A stretch of DNA of 6,121 nt from Alphaproteobacteria bacterium (lineage in GTDB: Bacteria; Pseudomonadota; Alphaproteobacteria; Rickettsiales; UBA3002), in contig JAKFUW010000077.1 in NCBI GenBank assembly GCA_021732545.1, forward strand, positions 1 through 6,121, in the 5' to 3' direction. The position numbers and the translations under genes were made by a program. The stretch's first letter is position 1, and the number at the start of each line of letters is the position of its first letter. Shown here in pieces: positions 5,348-6,121 of the stretch. The notes beneath the pieces were generated by a model that ran no database searches, had not been told where the DNA came from, and saw nothing but the letters and a program-made list of their open reading frames with translations.

Positions 5348-6121
5348 ATGAAATACAAAATTGCCGTTGTAGGCGCGACCGGAAATGTTGGTCGCGCTAT
5401 GCTAGAAATTCTCCATGAACGAAAATTCCCAGCATCCGAGATTATTCCGCTGGCATCGTCGCGTTCCAAGGGCAAAGAAGTCAGCTACGGCGATAGCAAA
5501 ATTCTGATCTGCCAGGATTTGGCGGAATATGATTTTAAAGGAACCGACATTGCGCTGTTTTCGCCGGGAGGCAAAATCTCGGCTGAATATGCGCCCAAAG
5601 CGGCCGCCGCTGGTTGTGTTGTCATCGACAACACCTCGCACTTTCGGATGATGGAAGATATTCCGCTGATCGTACCCGAAGTCAACGGCCACGCGCTGGG
5701 CAATTATGCCAAGCGCAACATCATCGCCAACCCCAACTGTTCCACCATCCAGATGGTAACAGCGCTGGCACCCTTGCATGAAGAATTCCGCATCAAGCGC
5801 ATTGTGGTTGCCACCTATCAGTCGGTTTCAGGTGCTGGCAAAGAGGCGATGGACACGCTCTACGACCAAACCAAAGGCATGTTTTTGAGCGACGATAAAC
5901 ACAGTAACAAATTCCCCACCCGCATTGCGTTTAACGTCATCCCGCAGATCGATGTGTTCATGGAGGATGGCGGCACCAAAGAAGAATGGAAAATGGTGCA
6001 GGAAACCAAAAAAATCCTTGATCCCGCGATTGAAGTTTCTGCCACCTGCGTGCGCGTGCCGGTGTTTGTTGGCCATTCAGAAGCCATCAATGTGGAATTT
6101 GAAAAGCCGTTTGAGATGGAA
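5348..6121 (+). CDS. asd: Aspartate-semialdehyde dehydrogenase, C-terminus missing at the window edge
   Basis: Asd reduces 4-aspartyl phosphate to aspartate 4-semialdehyde with NADPH, at the branch point to lysine/diaminopimelate, threonine and methionine, in the cytoplasm as a dimer or tetramer. The 258 codons present start with the nucleotide-binding GATGNVG (9-15). The catalytic cysteine is C131 in NPNCST, QSVSGAG (158-164) is the loop after it, and H243 in VGHSEA is the active-site histidine. The frame has no stop before the edge; about 80 residues are expected to be missing against the usual 340 or so. The sequence type, with IDVFMEDG, KEEWKM and ETKKILDP, is like that of alphaproteobacteria. 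It is 11 nt after the toxin gene, with its Shine-Dalgarno on the toxin stop, so it may be cotranscribed with leuB and the toxin-antitoxin pair. Diaminopimelate need makes this gene normally essential. Confidence 0.97.
   Translation, partial: MKYKIAVVGATGNVGRAMLEILHERKFPASEIIPLASSRSKGKEVSYGDSKILICQDLAEYDFKGTDIALFSPGGKISAEYAPKAAAAGCVVIDNTSHFRMMEDIPLIVPEVNGHALGNYAKRNIIANPNCSTIQMVTALAPLHEEFRIKRIVVATYQSVSGAGKEAMDTLYDQTKGMFLSDDKHSNKFPTRIAFNVIPQIDVFMEDGGTKEEWKMVQETKKILDPAIEVSATCVRVPVFVGHSEAINVEFEKPFEME
5373..5397 (+). other. Perfect 8-bp inverted repeat within the start of asd
   Basis: GCGCGACC (5373-5380) and GGTCGCGC (5390-5397) are exact reverse complements around a 9-nt loop; G5372 and T5398 could add a G-U pair. 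It begins 25 nt after the first base of asd and covers the codons of the conserved GATGNVGRA motif. In RNA it would be a stable G+C-rich hairpin close to the ribosome loading site. It may be an accident of the codons required by this motif. Confidence 0.6.

Noticed and set aside
5260..6090. Minus-strand frames opposite the toxin and asd
   Set aside because: They are antisense to well-recognised coding sequence (RelE-like end and Asd active site) and have no independent support.
1..6121. CRISPR arrays, tRNA or rRNA genes, insertion sequences, phage attachment sites
   Set aside because: No regularly spaced repeats, cloverleaf-like sequence, transposase or integrase frame, or matching direct repeats bounding a segment were seen.

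Overview
The window fits an alphaproteobacterial chromosome of middling G+C. The main pointer is the aspartate-semialdehyde dehydrogenase at the right edge, whose sequence (GATGNVG start, QSVSGAGKEAMD, then KEEWKM, ETKKILDP and CVRVPVFVGHSEA) is of the type I know from alphaproteobacteria. leuB next to asd is common in that group, though pseudomonads have it too. No genus can be named from the sequence alone.

Layout. Bases 1-1545, minus strand: a DEAD/DEAH-type superfamily 2 helicase, with its C-terminus beyond the left edge. Bases 1546-1678: an A+T-rich gap between divergent genes. Bases 1679-3246, plus strand: three closely spaced genes (246 aa unknown, 107 aa unknown, 161 aa membrane protein of the isoprenylcysteine methyltransferase/PEMT-like fold). 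Bases 3305-3673: a separate 122-aa gene of unknown function with its own possible promoter. Bases 3739-4857: leuB, complete. Bases 4889-5336: a two-gene toxin-antitoxin module of the RelE/ParE toxin type. Bases 5348-6121: asd, cut by the right edge. All genes after 1679 are on the plus strand. No tRNA, rRNA, CRISPR array, insertion sequence or convincing intrinsic terminator was seen.

How the parts work together. LeuB (leucine synthesis) and Asd (branch point to lysine, diaminopimelate, threonine and methionine) are housekeeping enzymes. The toxin-antitoxin pair sits between them with very short gaps: 7 or 31 nt after leuB, depending on the antitoxin start, and 11 nt before asd. The toxin stop codon forms part of the asd ribosome binding site. 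A good sigma-70-like promoter (TTGATT, 17 nt, TATAGT) starts inside the leuB stop region and is placed so that transcription would begin at or very near the antitoxin ATG at 4889. The module may therefore have a nearly leaderless transcript of its own while also being read from leuB, and asd may depend on transcription through the toxin gene.

The least understood parts are the 246-aa/107-aa pair with its membrane methyltransferase-like neighbour, and the helicase facing away from them. I see no proof that these form one system. They are the most reasonable place to look for undescribed function, together with the unusual placement of the toxin-antitoxin module.
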